Assembly (NCBI GenBank): GCA_001584585.1
Contig: LSYV01000004.1
Location: forward strand, 1,213,185-1,239,495
Length of the DNA: 26,311 bases
Direction of reading: 5' to 3'
Source of the DNA: Gonium pectorale
Lineage: Eukaryota > Chlorophyta > Chlorophyceae > Chlamydomonadales > Volvocaceae
Part shown: positions 10,969 to 20,179 of the stretch, in pieces
How the letters are laid out: the number at the start of each line of letters is the position of its first letter
Position numbering within the stretch: position 1 is the first letter of the stretch
Position numbers and translations under genes: made by a program
Notes under the pieces: generated by a model
What the model saw: only the letters and a program-made list of their open reading frames with translations
Database searches by the model: none
What the model was told of the DNA's origin: nothing

Positions 10969-11037
10969 ACACACGCTCTCCGTACCTGTGCGGCACCCAC
11001 AGCACACACACGCTCTCCGTACCTGTGCGGTACCCAC
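10969..11037. repeat. 32-base direct repeat, two copies
   Basis: Copies at 10969-11000 and 11006-11037 differ at one base (C/T) and are separated by five bases. Each begins ACACACGCTCTCCGTACCTG. They lie in the C/A-rich zone taken as the 3' UTR of the minus-strand gene and look like a small tandem duplication. Confidence 0.85.
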
Positions 11038-11911
11038 TCGCCAGCAGTTCCACAGCCCACCCCGCAAGGGCCCTTTACCGTGCCGGAAGGACCCTTGCGC
11101 GCGTATAACAGCATCCCCGCACTCCTTGCGCTAGAATACTGGACCAGGGGGAGCCAGGCGGAAAACAGCGGTGAGTTTCCTTGCTTGGGAGCACTCGGGA
11201 CAAAACTGGAGGGTGCGCCGGGGACTCAGAAAAGACACATCCCAACAGCCCCGCGCGCGGCATGGCGTGTGCAGCGCCGCAGGCAGCGGACGCTGCGCCG
11301 CCGCATCGTATCATTCGATATTCGGTATCACCCGGCGGCGACGCCGGTGCCATTGCGCGGCGGCACGCCGCACGGACACGGTGTATGCCTCAGCCTGCTT
11401 GCTTGCTTGTCAGCATTTGGGGATTGGGTTTGCGTTCGTTAGATGCGCAGGACGCACAGCGGCGGATGCATGTAGTCATGCACACGACGGGCCGCACGGG
11501 GAGGGGCGCCCGCTCTGCGCGGCGACGCATGCCGCCGCGCCGCGGCGCCCCCCCAGCCTCCGACCCATCCACCCATCAACCCCTGCGACCCCTGCGACCC
11601 CGCGCCCCCATCCGCCGCCATCCTACATTGGCGCACCTCGCTGCACCCCGAGCCCCGCCAGCCTTCGTGGCTTCTCTATGCTGTTGCCTACCACGCGCCT
11701 CGGTCCTCGCTGTCCCGCGCACAAGCGTGGGCACGCCGCCGCCCGCCCGCCGAGAAGGCCGGCCGCAGCGTAAAGAGAGCGCACGGTCGCCCCGGACCCC
11801 AAACACACCCAGGGCCCAGCACGGACGTGTACGCTTTGCAGATATCGTTTTGCTTGCATATACCAGGTCCAGGCCAGTGCAAGGCCACGCCGTATGCAAT
11901 CGTCCGAGGTA

Positions 11912-14900
11912 TCACTGAAGTGGCGGCGGCGGCGGGAGCTGCATTGCACCCGCGCCCGCACCAGCACCGCCTGTCCCAGCAACCGCCTCGGTCCCTTGCG
12001 GCTGCTGCCGCTGGTGCTGCTCACGTGCCTTGCGCTCGAGCTCCGCGGCCGCGCCCGAGCCGTACGGCAGGGAGCACCGCACCGGCGCGGGGTGCGACAG
12101 CGGCACTGCCCTGCCGCCGGCGGCGGCGGCCTCGCCCCAACTGAGACGGCCACACCGATTGGCGGCCGGCCGGCTGGGCGTGCTCACATGGAGCGCACCC
12201 AGGCCGCCACAGCCGCCGCCGGCAGCTGCCGCCGCCGCTGCTGTGACGGCGGCGGCGGGTTGAACAGGACCAGGGCGGTTTCACCATACGACGGTTGTTA
12301 CGAAGAAAAGCACGCCTCACTACACACCCCCAACACACGCGGGTAAGAGCCATCACCCGGTGTTGCATCACACGGGTGGCAGAGCCCCGTGCACCGGCGA
12401 AAGCACGAGTAGGGGGCCGCCGCATTCGTGCACACTTGGCCCCTGGGGCGCACCTGCGGCTGCGGCGCCCGCAGCTTCCTCCGCACGCAGCTGTTGCAGC
12501 TGTTGGCGTTGCAGCTGCTGCGGCTGCTTCTGCGGGGCCGTGGCCTGGTCCGGGCGGGCCTTGCGGCCGCTGGATGCCTCTGCTTGCCCCACGGCAACCT
12601 GCAGGGTACGGAACGGGCCGGACCGGCACAGTTCGTACGTCACTTCGTGTGTGGGCTTGTCATACTTTGTGGGGCATACGTACGGACGACGGCTTGCGCG
12701 TGAGAGCACGTGCAGTAGACGTAGCCAACTCAGCGGCGAAAACAGCGATCCAATCCAAGAGCTCTCTAAAGCCGCCTTACAGGTGCCCAGAATACTTCCC
12801 CATCAACTCCACCTGCAGAAGCCCGAGCGCGCCGAAAGGACTGGCCGCACTGCCGCTGCCGCTGCCGCCACCCGCATCCCCCCATTGGCCAGCGACGGCG
12901 CCACACGGCCCAGCTGCTTCGGGCGGCGCCGCTGGGTAGTCGTCCGCCACTGCCACGGCGCCCGCCGGCGCTGCCGCGCCATCAGCGCCGGCAGGTGCCG
13001 CTGACGCGCCTGTCCGCCCAGGCGTCGGCGCGGGGTAAAGGCTGGACGGTGCTGCTGCCACTATCGGGTGTGGTTCCATGTGTGGCATCCCCACCGCAGC
13101 GGCGGCGGAAGCTACGCCCGCAGCGGCGCCGCCTCCGTCCACCCGAAGGGCCTCTATCTGCAGCGTGCTCCCGACTCCTACTGCTTCTGCTGCTGCTGCT
13201 GCTGCCGGCGGCGCCGCGGCCACCGAGGTATGCAAGGCGAAGGCCCCAGCTGGCCCGGATGCCAAGGCTCCACTGTACGGCATGACAGACGAAGGCAGCA
13301 GTACGGGCAGGCCGTACGGGAACATCGGCATCGGCGGCATCGCATCTCCCTCGTCCCCGCCGCCGGCGCCGGTGCCGCCGCCGGTGGGATTCCCCACAGC
13401 CGTTGGTGCTCCAGGGCTCCAGGGCGTGAACGCCGACGGGTGCGCCGCCACCGTCGCCGCCGCCGCCGCCGCATGCGGGGAGCGGTGCGGAGGCGCGGGC
13501 GGGGAGAAGGGCTCTAGGTACGGCGGAAGCGACGACGGCAGCGAGGGGGGCGGAGGAGGCCGTGTGGCCTCCGACAGGCCGATTGGCGAGAGGCCCGTGC
13601 CGCCGCCATCTCTGCCTGCGACGGCGACGAAATAGCCACCACCGGCAGCGGAGGCCGCCGTGGGGCTGTTGTCGCTGCCGCTGTCGGCTCCCGACCGCAC
13701 TGACGGCACGGTCGCCGCTGCCACCGCCGCTGCTGTCGGCGGCACCAGCGCTCCACCGATGCCGCTACCGCCGCCAAAGTAGGCCATCATCGCCGCCGCC
13801 GTCGCGGCGGCGTCAGCGGAAGCGGAAGGGCCGGCTTCGCATGGCGGCCCTTCCCCGCCCGGGAAGGCCCCCAGCGCCGTCAGCAGGTGCGGAGGCGCCG
13901 CGCCGCCGCCAAAGTTGTTGTCATCCTGGTTTGGCTGGGGGAGGACAGGCAATACCAAGGCCCAAATTACGCGGCGGCCGACAAAAAGCCTTCGTCTGGC
14001 GCAGGTGTGGCCCATGCAGGCAGAGCCCTCGTCAGAGGCCTTCAGAAAGCTGGACCGGACAGCTCCGAAACCCGCTCCGCTCCCAAACACCGGCCAACCG
14101 CCACTATGGGAGGCCACAGCAGTAATGCCCAACGACGGGACACTAGCCATCGCAGCACACAGCGAAGCGCCGGTCCCAACTATAGTCCGAAAGCTGGAGC
14201 GCTCTCCCCCCGAGCAGCTAAGCAGGGGCCCTTGGGAGCCTCACCCCACCAAGCCCCGTCCCACCAGATGCCGTCCTGCTGTGAGCCCGGCCCATCCCCG
14301 GCCTCACCATGGACGCAACCGCAGCCATGGCCGCCAGGAGCACATCCATCGAGTCCATGCGCCCGGCTACGGCTAGCGACGGCGCCGCCGCCGCCCTGGC
14401 GCCATCGTCGCCTGTGCCGCCCGTGCCCCCGTTGCCGCTACCATCGTCGCTGTCACCCTCTTCGCGGCCGCCGCCGCCGCCGTCGCTGGCGGGCCTTGCG
14501 TCGGCGGCGCTCCTGCCCACAGCGGAGGAGTCGGGGGCCGGCGGAGCCCCCGGCGGCAGGCTTGCCAACCGCGAAGCGTGACCGGTGCGGGCGCCGTCGA
14601 GGAGGCCCACTGCGCTTCCGGGGAGGCTGGTGGTGTCGACCGAACCCACAGGAGGCATGCCCAATCTCGCGGGTAGCGAGGCAGCTGCCTGTGGGCCTGC
14701 GGATCGAGACGGGCCGGCGGGAGATCAGCGTTCAGGTCAGTCGCAGGTTATGAACGACAGATTGCCGTACACGTCCGAAACGTGTGGGTCAGTCACAGTG
14801 CCAGCCTCAGCATCACAACACGGCAAACAGAAGAGCTTTCTACGCTGGTACAGGCGCCGGAACCGGTGAGCATACACATGACAGCAGCCGCACACGCACG

Positions 14901-17900
14901 CACCCACCCACCCGCAGCAGCCGCTGCTGCTCCTCCTCCGGGGTCTAGCAGCGGCGGGCTCGCAGAAGGCCCCAACGCCGGTAGCATCAGGGCCCGGTCC
15001 TCGCCGGGCGTATGCGCCGCTGCCGCCGCCTCCACGGCAGCTGCGCCGCCGCCGTCAACGGCGCCGCCCGCACCTGCCGCCGTCTCGGCCGCCATGCCAG
15101 GCTCGCCGCCGTCGCCGCCACATTCCTCGGAGGCGGCCTCGTCCTGAACCGGTCCCGGCGCGGCCCCAGGCGGGTGCTCCCGCTCCTGCTTCACGTTCAT
15201 GCCGGCGGATGCGGATGCGGCACCACCACCACCGCCATCACCACCGCCGTGCTCGTACTCCATGCCCTCCGCGACACCATCGGCATCGGCGTCGCCCTGT
15301 ACCCCGTCACCTCCCCGCCGGCTGCCCGGCGCCGCCGCATGGTAGCCGCCCTCGTCCGCGACGGGCCCCGCAAAGCGCCCGTCGTAAGACCGCCGCAGCG
15401 GTGCAGGAAGGTGCTCTTGCGCCTCCGCGATCGCCCCCGGGGGTGGCGGCAGCGCCGGCAGCGGCGCGAATGGCTGCTGGCGTGGCGGCGCGGGCAGCTG
15501 CAGGGGCGGCGCCGGGCCCTCCGCGGCCGCCTGCCCCTGCCCCTGCAGGTAGGGCGCCAGCTGCTCCAGCAGGTCATTGACGTCCAGGTTGCCGGCCTGG
15601 GGTGAGGGAGGGGGGCCACGGAGGGGCGCGGAGGGGCGCGGGCACTTACTCGAGGCACTCGAGGGCGCGAAGGGGTGCATACGTGTGCGTGTGCGTGTGC
15701 ATTCGTGTGGGGACGACGCACGGCTGTGGCGGGGGTGCACTAGCGGGATGCGTGATAGAGCGGGTCCTGGACGGCCCTCAGGCGCCGCAATCGCAGTCCA
15801 CGCGAGGCGGGCCATCAGGACTACTCCATCCAACGGGATGCCCGATGTGCTCTGGGGATGTTCATGAAGAACCCCCCAACGCCTTGTTGGTAATCGCCTG
15901 TATGGCCTGCACGGCTGGCCAGCAAGGCAGCCCTCTGTCCGGCACGACCCCGCTGCGAATGAGCCCGGCTTCACAGAGCAGCGGCGCCGCCCGCCGCACC
16001 TCGAGCTCGGACAGGACCTCGTCGGCGGTGAGGGGCAGCCGGGGGCCGGAGCCGGGCAGGTCCCAGCAGCTCTGGATCACTAGCTGCGGACGGAGGACGG
16101 AGCGCGGAGAGTTATCCCGGGCGGCCATGGGTCATCGGGGGCGCATTCCGGGTCGGGTCCGGGTCAGGACACGGCGCAAGGCAGGTCATGGCGCAAGGGT
16201 AGGACGGAACTGTTAAGCAGGTGATGTGCTCATGTGCCTTCTTGAGAAGTGCGACGCAGTGCGACGCGAGGAGGCTCGAAAAGCTGGCCCTTTGCCGCAC
16301 TTAGGGACCTGACCACGCCTCCTGAAGCCGCGCCGCCAGCAGCCCATCGCCACATGGCCACCCCTCGACTCCGCCTATCCATGGGTCGGCCCCCCAGGCG
16401 CGCCCCTCCCTCCAGCCAACCCCCGCCCCACCTTGAGCACCTCCTTGAGCTGCACCTCCCGGGCGTACATGCGCTGCAGGGTGGCCACCTGCATGCGCAG
16501 CTCCTCGTTGCGGAGCGCCATGGCGTCCAGCTGGGCCTGCGCGCGTGGGGCGTGCGGGGCGCTGGGTCGCCTGGGGCTAGTTGCGGCGGGGGTGCGCTAC
16601 GTATTTTGCATGCGTAACAGCGTGCACATACACATCTGCAAAAGGACAGCGAACGAGAGAGAGGGGTAGAGACGAGGACCATAACCCGCTCCCCCAACCC
16701 AGAATTCGCAGTGCGTCCATGTCCCCCCCGGCTTTGACGGACGTGTAACCTGTAACCTGTAACCTGCGAGCGAAGGCATCATGATGGGGCGACTGTGCAG
16801 TTGCGGTGGTGGAGAGGGGAAGTGCGTTCTGCAGCCGTGTCAAGGGTCGGGCTGCACGAAACCGGTTTTAGGCTTTGACAAGCAGGCGAGAGACATGAAG
16901 ACGGATGCCCCACAACCGGCCAGCGCGCTGCCTCTGCTCCTCCCCGCTGCCGGCGCGTTCGTACCTCGGTTCCCCGCTATGCTGTATTGTAGGCAAAGGG
17001 TCCCCAGCCCGACAAAGGGAATGGCCGCTAGGGGGTGCCAGGTGCCAGGGGGGACGCCGGACGCCGCGCCGTGGACGCCACAGCCGCCCTCCGCCCTCCG
17101 GGCCCCCCTGGCGGCGCATCTCTCCACCGTGCACGCAGTGCCCACCCGCCCCTCCCCACCCCCACCCGCAACCCCAACCCCAACCCCACAACCCCACACA
17201 CCTGCATGTGGGAGATGAACTCCATCTTCTTGGCGCGGCACTTGCGGGCGGCCAGCCGGTTGCGCTCGCGCCGCAGGCTGGGGTGGGGAGGGTGGGAGCA
17301 TGATGAAGGGGACGGGGGCGGGTGAAGGCAAGCAACGTGGTGGTATAGATTGTCGCACATACCAAACCACTGGTTTAGGGCATGTGTCAGGCCTGGGAAA
17401 TGGGAGCCCGAGCACAGCGGCAGAGAGAGAGTGTATGTGTGTGTGTGCGTGTCTGTGTGTGAAGCGGGCGGTACCGCGCAGTACTCGTGGCATCCTCGGC
17501 AGCGCGTCACGGTGGTGGGTCGCAGAACGCGATCTAGTCACAGAACGCAATACAGCTGAGGTGCACACGCCTACTCACGTAAACCCATAACCGGACTAGC
17601 GGGCTACTTTCAAACCGACATGTGACTGGATCAGCAGCGGCAGGACTGAGCAGGATAGCGGGCTCATGTGGGCTAACCTAGAGGACTTGACGATATGAAA
17701 GTCCCCCAGCCCCAACCCACAGGGCCTTGTCGCTGGTCTTGATGGCCTTGGGGCTCCCCGCCACTGCCGCTGCGGCGGCCTCTGCGGCGGCGGCCGCCGC
17801 CGCAACCGCCTCCGCTGCCGTCATTGACGCCGTTGCTCCCAGCGAGGCCTCGCTCAAGGACGCCTCCGTCGGCAGCGGCGGTATCCGCGCCAGCAGCGGC

Positions 17901-20179
17901 GGCGGGGGTGCCACCGCCGTCGACTTCACTGGCGCCACCGCTGGGGCCGGCGCGGCCGCCACACCCTTGCGCTTCTTGGACTGCGGCTGTCCAGCCGCCG
18001 CGGCCCCCTGCGCCGACCTCTTGGCGCCGCTGCTGGCACCGCCTCCGCTTCCACCGCCGCCGCCGGCCCCGGCGCTGCCGCTGCGCGGGCTTGCGGCGCT
18101 GGGAAGGAGTTGGACGGTCGGCCGGAAGCGCGGCAGTGGCGGGAGCTTTGGCGGCAGCGGCAGGTCATCATCAGGACCGGTGCCGTACTGTACGGCTTGT
18201 ACGGCGTGTTTAAATCTGCCGTCGTCACGGTTCGAAGGCGACGTCACCGCCGCCGATGAGACGGCGCCGCCAGCGGCCGAGCTGCCGCCAGGACTACCCA
18301 TTGCCGGTGGCAAGGGCCGAGCACCGCCCGCGCCCGCCTCTTCGCCCTCCTCCTCCTCCTCCTCCTCCTCCTCGCCACTGCTCCGCTCGTCACTGCTGTC
18401 GTCGTCACCCTCCCCCTCCTTCCCCTCATCACTCTCTCCATCCTCGTCTCCGCCACCGTCTCCCGCCAGTCCGCCTCCAACCGAATAGCCAAGGCCCGCA
18501 CGCCCGCTGCCACCGCCACCGCCGCCGCGGCCACCAGTGCCCTCAAAGCCGTACACTTCCCGCGCGACGGCGGCGATGTTCGCCACCGCCCTCGTCGCCG
18601 CCTGACGAGGCCGCCGGCCGCCGGCGGCGCCGTCGGTCCGTTGCGAGAGGCCACCCGCGGCGCCGGCTTCGCGTTGCGGCGGCCTGCCACCGCCAACGCT
18701 GCCGCCACCACCGCCGAGCCTCGTCGGAGGGCTCGCTTGTGGCGGTCGGCCCACGGTCGCAACGACCCGCGGCCCTTGACGCTTCGCTGGCTGCTGTTGT
18801 TGCTGCTGCTGCTGCTGCCGATGCTGCTGCGGCTGCTGCGGCTGCTGTTTCCGTAGGGACCCCTCCAGTCCGAGCGGGCGCGGGTGCGAGTTGTCCAACA
18901 CCCTGCCGGATGGCGGGGAAGCGGCATGAGGCGGGTGGCCGCCGCCGGGCGCCGACGGCGGACGCCCGTGGTCCGGGTGGCGGCGCGGCGGCTGCGGGTT
19001 GCCTGGCCATGGGTCCGCCTGCTGCTGCTGCAGCTGCCGCCGTTGTCGCTGCGGCGAGGCTGTCGACTCGCGCCCGCCATCGGCCGCCTGGCCTCGCTGG
19101 CTGCCGCGCGGCTGCTGACCCATAGGCAGCTGGCCAGCCGATTGCTGCTGCGCCTGCTGCGTCTGCGTGGTCCGCAGGTACTGCGCCTGCTGCCAGTCGT
19201 ATAGCTGGTGCTGCTGTGGCGGCAGGTGCTGGTAGTGGCGGTGCTGTTGGGGCGCGCTGTGCGGCCCATGGGTGTGGGGGTGATGCCAGCCGGTGGCAGC
19301 GCCCCCGCTACCACCGCTGCCTACGAGGCCAGGGGCGCCGCCGCTGCCGCGGCTGCCGCCGCCGTTGCCGCCCGCCGCCGCTGCTGCCGCGCCTCCGCCG
19401 CCATGCGCCGCGCCCCCGCCGCCCGCGTTCCTATCACCGCCGTCGTTGCGGGGCGTCCCGCCGGCGGCCCCGATAGCGCCTGGCGGCGGCAGCGGCGGCG
19501 CCAGCAACTCGGCCGCCCCGCTGCCCATAGTCAGTGGTGGTAGCAGCAGGCCGCTGGACGCTGCCCGGAGCATCCGCTGCGCAGCTCCAACGGCGAATGC
19601 GGAACCGGCGGCGGAGACGGTGCCTGTGGCGTCGTGGGTGCGCCTGTGAATCTGAAGGACTCCTTTCTGAGGCGCCTGCGGTGGAGGGGCCGGCGGCAGT
19701 GGCGGCGGCGGGGTCGGCGTGGCCGCCGCCGCAGCGGCGGCAGCGGCGGCGGCGGCCGTCGCCGCGGCGGCGAAGGGCGTGATTGACTGGGCGCCGCTGC
19801 CGCCCGGGGCGGGGGTGGGGTTGCTGCTGCCACCAGCGTCGGCTGCCCCGGGGGGTCGTCCTTGCTGCCCCTGACAAGCGAACGCACTTCTTGGATAGGG
19901 CACGCCGTTGCCGCCGCCGCTGCAGTTCGCACCTGCCACGCCTGGCGGCGGCAGGGGGGCCGGCTGGAGTGCCGCGGGCGGCGGCAGCGCGACGATCGGC
20001 CCCGCCGTGTCAGCGCGCTCCATGCTGCCGGCTCCGCCGCCGCCGTCGGCTGCCGCCGCTGCCGCTTCGGCCGCAATGGCGGCTGCCGCCAATGTGTCCA
20101 GCGAGCCGAGGCGCATCGTGTCCAGGCGCTCGTCCATGGCCGACAGGAACGCCATCGAAGGAGCGTGGTTCAGGTCCAT
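11912..20179 (-). CDS. Very large bZIP transcription factor (about 1,797 aa, nine exons)
   Basis: Minus-strand exons in order: 20179-17721, 17277-17202, 16536-16432, 16083-16000, 15596-14912, 14696-14308, 13934-12813, 12598-12454, 12240-11912. All junctions are GT-AG and agree in phase, giving 1,798 codons with the stop. The start is firm: TAG lies immediately before ATG 20179 in frame. Residues 1-819 are disordered: Ala/Gly-rich, then His/Gln-rich, Q9 at 455-463, an acidic stretch (about 571-612) with E9 at 603-611, and an NLS-like SKKRK at 734-738. The bZIP follows: basic region RRERNRLAARKCRAKK (822-837), with Asn826 and Arg834 in the N-x7-R spacing, then heptads M844, M851, L858, L865 with Asn855 at an a position. 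The rest is Gly/Ala/Pro-rich, ending in Gln-rich exons 8 and 9. It should bind DNA as a dimer in the nucleus; targets and dimer partner are unknown. The exon 4 donor (16000) is the least certain boundary, because rare AGA and ATA codons beyond it suggest intron. Confidence 0.82.
12777..12781 (-). terminator. TGTAA overlapping an alternative stop of the bZIP gene
   Basis: If the donor at 12812 is not used, exon 7 reads on for 11 codons (VELMGKYSGHL) to TAA at 12779-12777. On the minus strand this TAA lies inside CTGTAAGG, the algal poly(A) pentamer. That would give a shorter protein of about 1,650 residues without the Gln-rich C-terminal exons. CT|GTAAGG also resembles a donor site, so the motif may be splicing-related or chance. 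Confidence 0.3.
13191..13211. repeat. CTG/CAG-type triplet tract in bZIP exon 7
   Basis: A short run of GCT/CTG triplets that encodes poly-alanine (AAAAAAE) on the minus strand. It is a simple in-frame repeat, possibly length-variable. Confidence 0.6.
15682..15700. repeat. GTGTGC simple repeat in bZIP intron 4
   Basis: Three units of CGTGTG follow one another inside the intron between exons 4 and 5 of the minus-strand gene. It is low-complexity sequence with no assigned function. Confidence 0.7.
16432..16536 (-). other. bZIP exon 3: leucine zipper (35 codons)
   Basis: This exon encodes residues 846-880. Continuing the register of the basic region, d positions are M851, L858, L865, E872 and L879, and a positions are L848, N855, V862, Y869 and K876. 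Asn at an a position (motif LRNEELRMQ) is typical of bZIP zippers, where it sets two-strand register. The weak a/d residues after Leu865 suggest a short zipper and perhaps obligate heterodimerisation, which is inference. Confidence 0.85.
16744..16764. repeat. TGTAACC heptamer, three tandem copies
   Basis: Three perfect heptamers lie inside bZIP intron 2. The unit is not the green algal telomere repeat (TTTTAGGG), so this is read as a small chance or slippage tandem. Confidence 0.85.
17202..17277 (-). other. bZIP exon 2: 76-base exon encoding the DNA-binding basic region
   Basis: The acceptor is CCCCAG before 17277 and the donor GTGTGT starts at 17201. The exon encodes residues 821-845, almost exactly the basic region. 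Asn826, Ala829, Ala830, Arg831, Cys833 and Arg834 fill the DNA-contact positions of the bZIP consensus. Skipping this exon would shift the frame, since 76 is not a multiple of three. Confidence 0.9.
17431..17461. repeat. GT-rich microsatellite in bZIP intron 1
   Basis: An imperfect (GT)n run with single A and C interruptions, 31 bases long, preceded by a short GA run. It lies in the intron between exons 1 and 2 of the minus-strand gene. Confidence 0.85.
18347..18373. repeat. GAG triplet tract encoding Glu9 in the bZIP protein
   Basis: Nine uninterrupted CTC triplets on the plus strand read as nine GAG codons on the minus strand (residues 603-611), inside an acidic, Ser/Asp/Glu-rich segment. 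Such a patch could act in transcriptional activation, which is inference. Pure triplets are prone to slippage. Confidence 0.9.
18791..18817. repeat. CAG/CAA tract encoding Gln9 in the bZIP protein
   Basis: Nine Gln codons (residues 455-463), mostly CAG with two CAA, followed by PAKRQ. Gln/Pro/His repeats surround the tract on its N-terminal side. It is a typical activation-domain-like low-complexity segment. Confidence 0.9.

Larger units (their letters stand above)
9641..11911. other. Convergent intergenic region (3' UTRs of two genes)
   Basis: This lies between the plus-strand BTB gene and the minus-strand bZIP gene, tail to tail. The left part (9641 to about 10100) leans T/G on the plus strand. 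From about 10500 to 11650 the plus strand is C/A-rich, so the minus strand is T/G-rich, as expected for the 3' UTR of the bZIP gene. I found no exact TGTAA in the expected orientation on either side, so poly(A) sites are not placed. Long frames at 9711-10700 and 10501-11442 are rejected as chance. Confidence 0.55.

Noticed and set aside
10501..11442. Plus-strand open frame of 313 codons
   Set aside because: It contains the 32-base direct repeat, which gives a Cys/Thr/Pro-rich nonsense sequence, and lies antisense to the probable 3' UTR of the bZIP gene.
15862..15999. Extension of bZIP exon 4 to the stop at 15862
   Set aside because: Beyond 16000 the frame uses rare AGA and ATA codons and ends in a stop; the donor GTGCGG at 15999 joins in phase to exon 5.
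16744..16764. TGTAACC repeats as an interstitial telomere
   Set aside because: Only three heptamers, and not the green algal TTTTAGGG unit.
18244..19314. Minus-strand 356-codon frame inside bZIP exon 1 in another phase
   Set aside because: Ser/Arg-rich out-of-phase reading of the repeat tracts; the main frame carries the NLS and joins the bZIP in phase.
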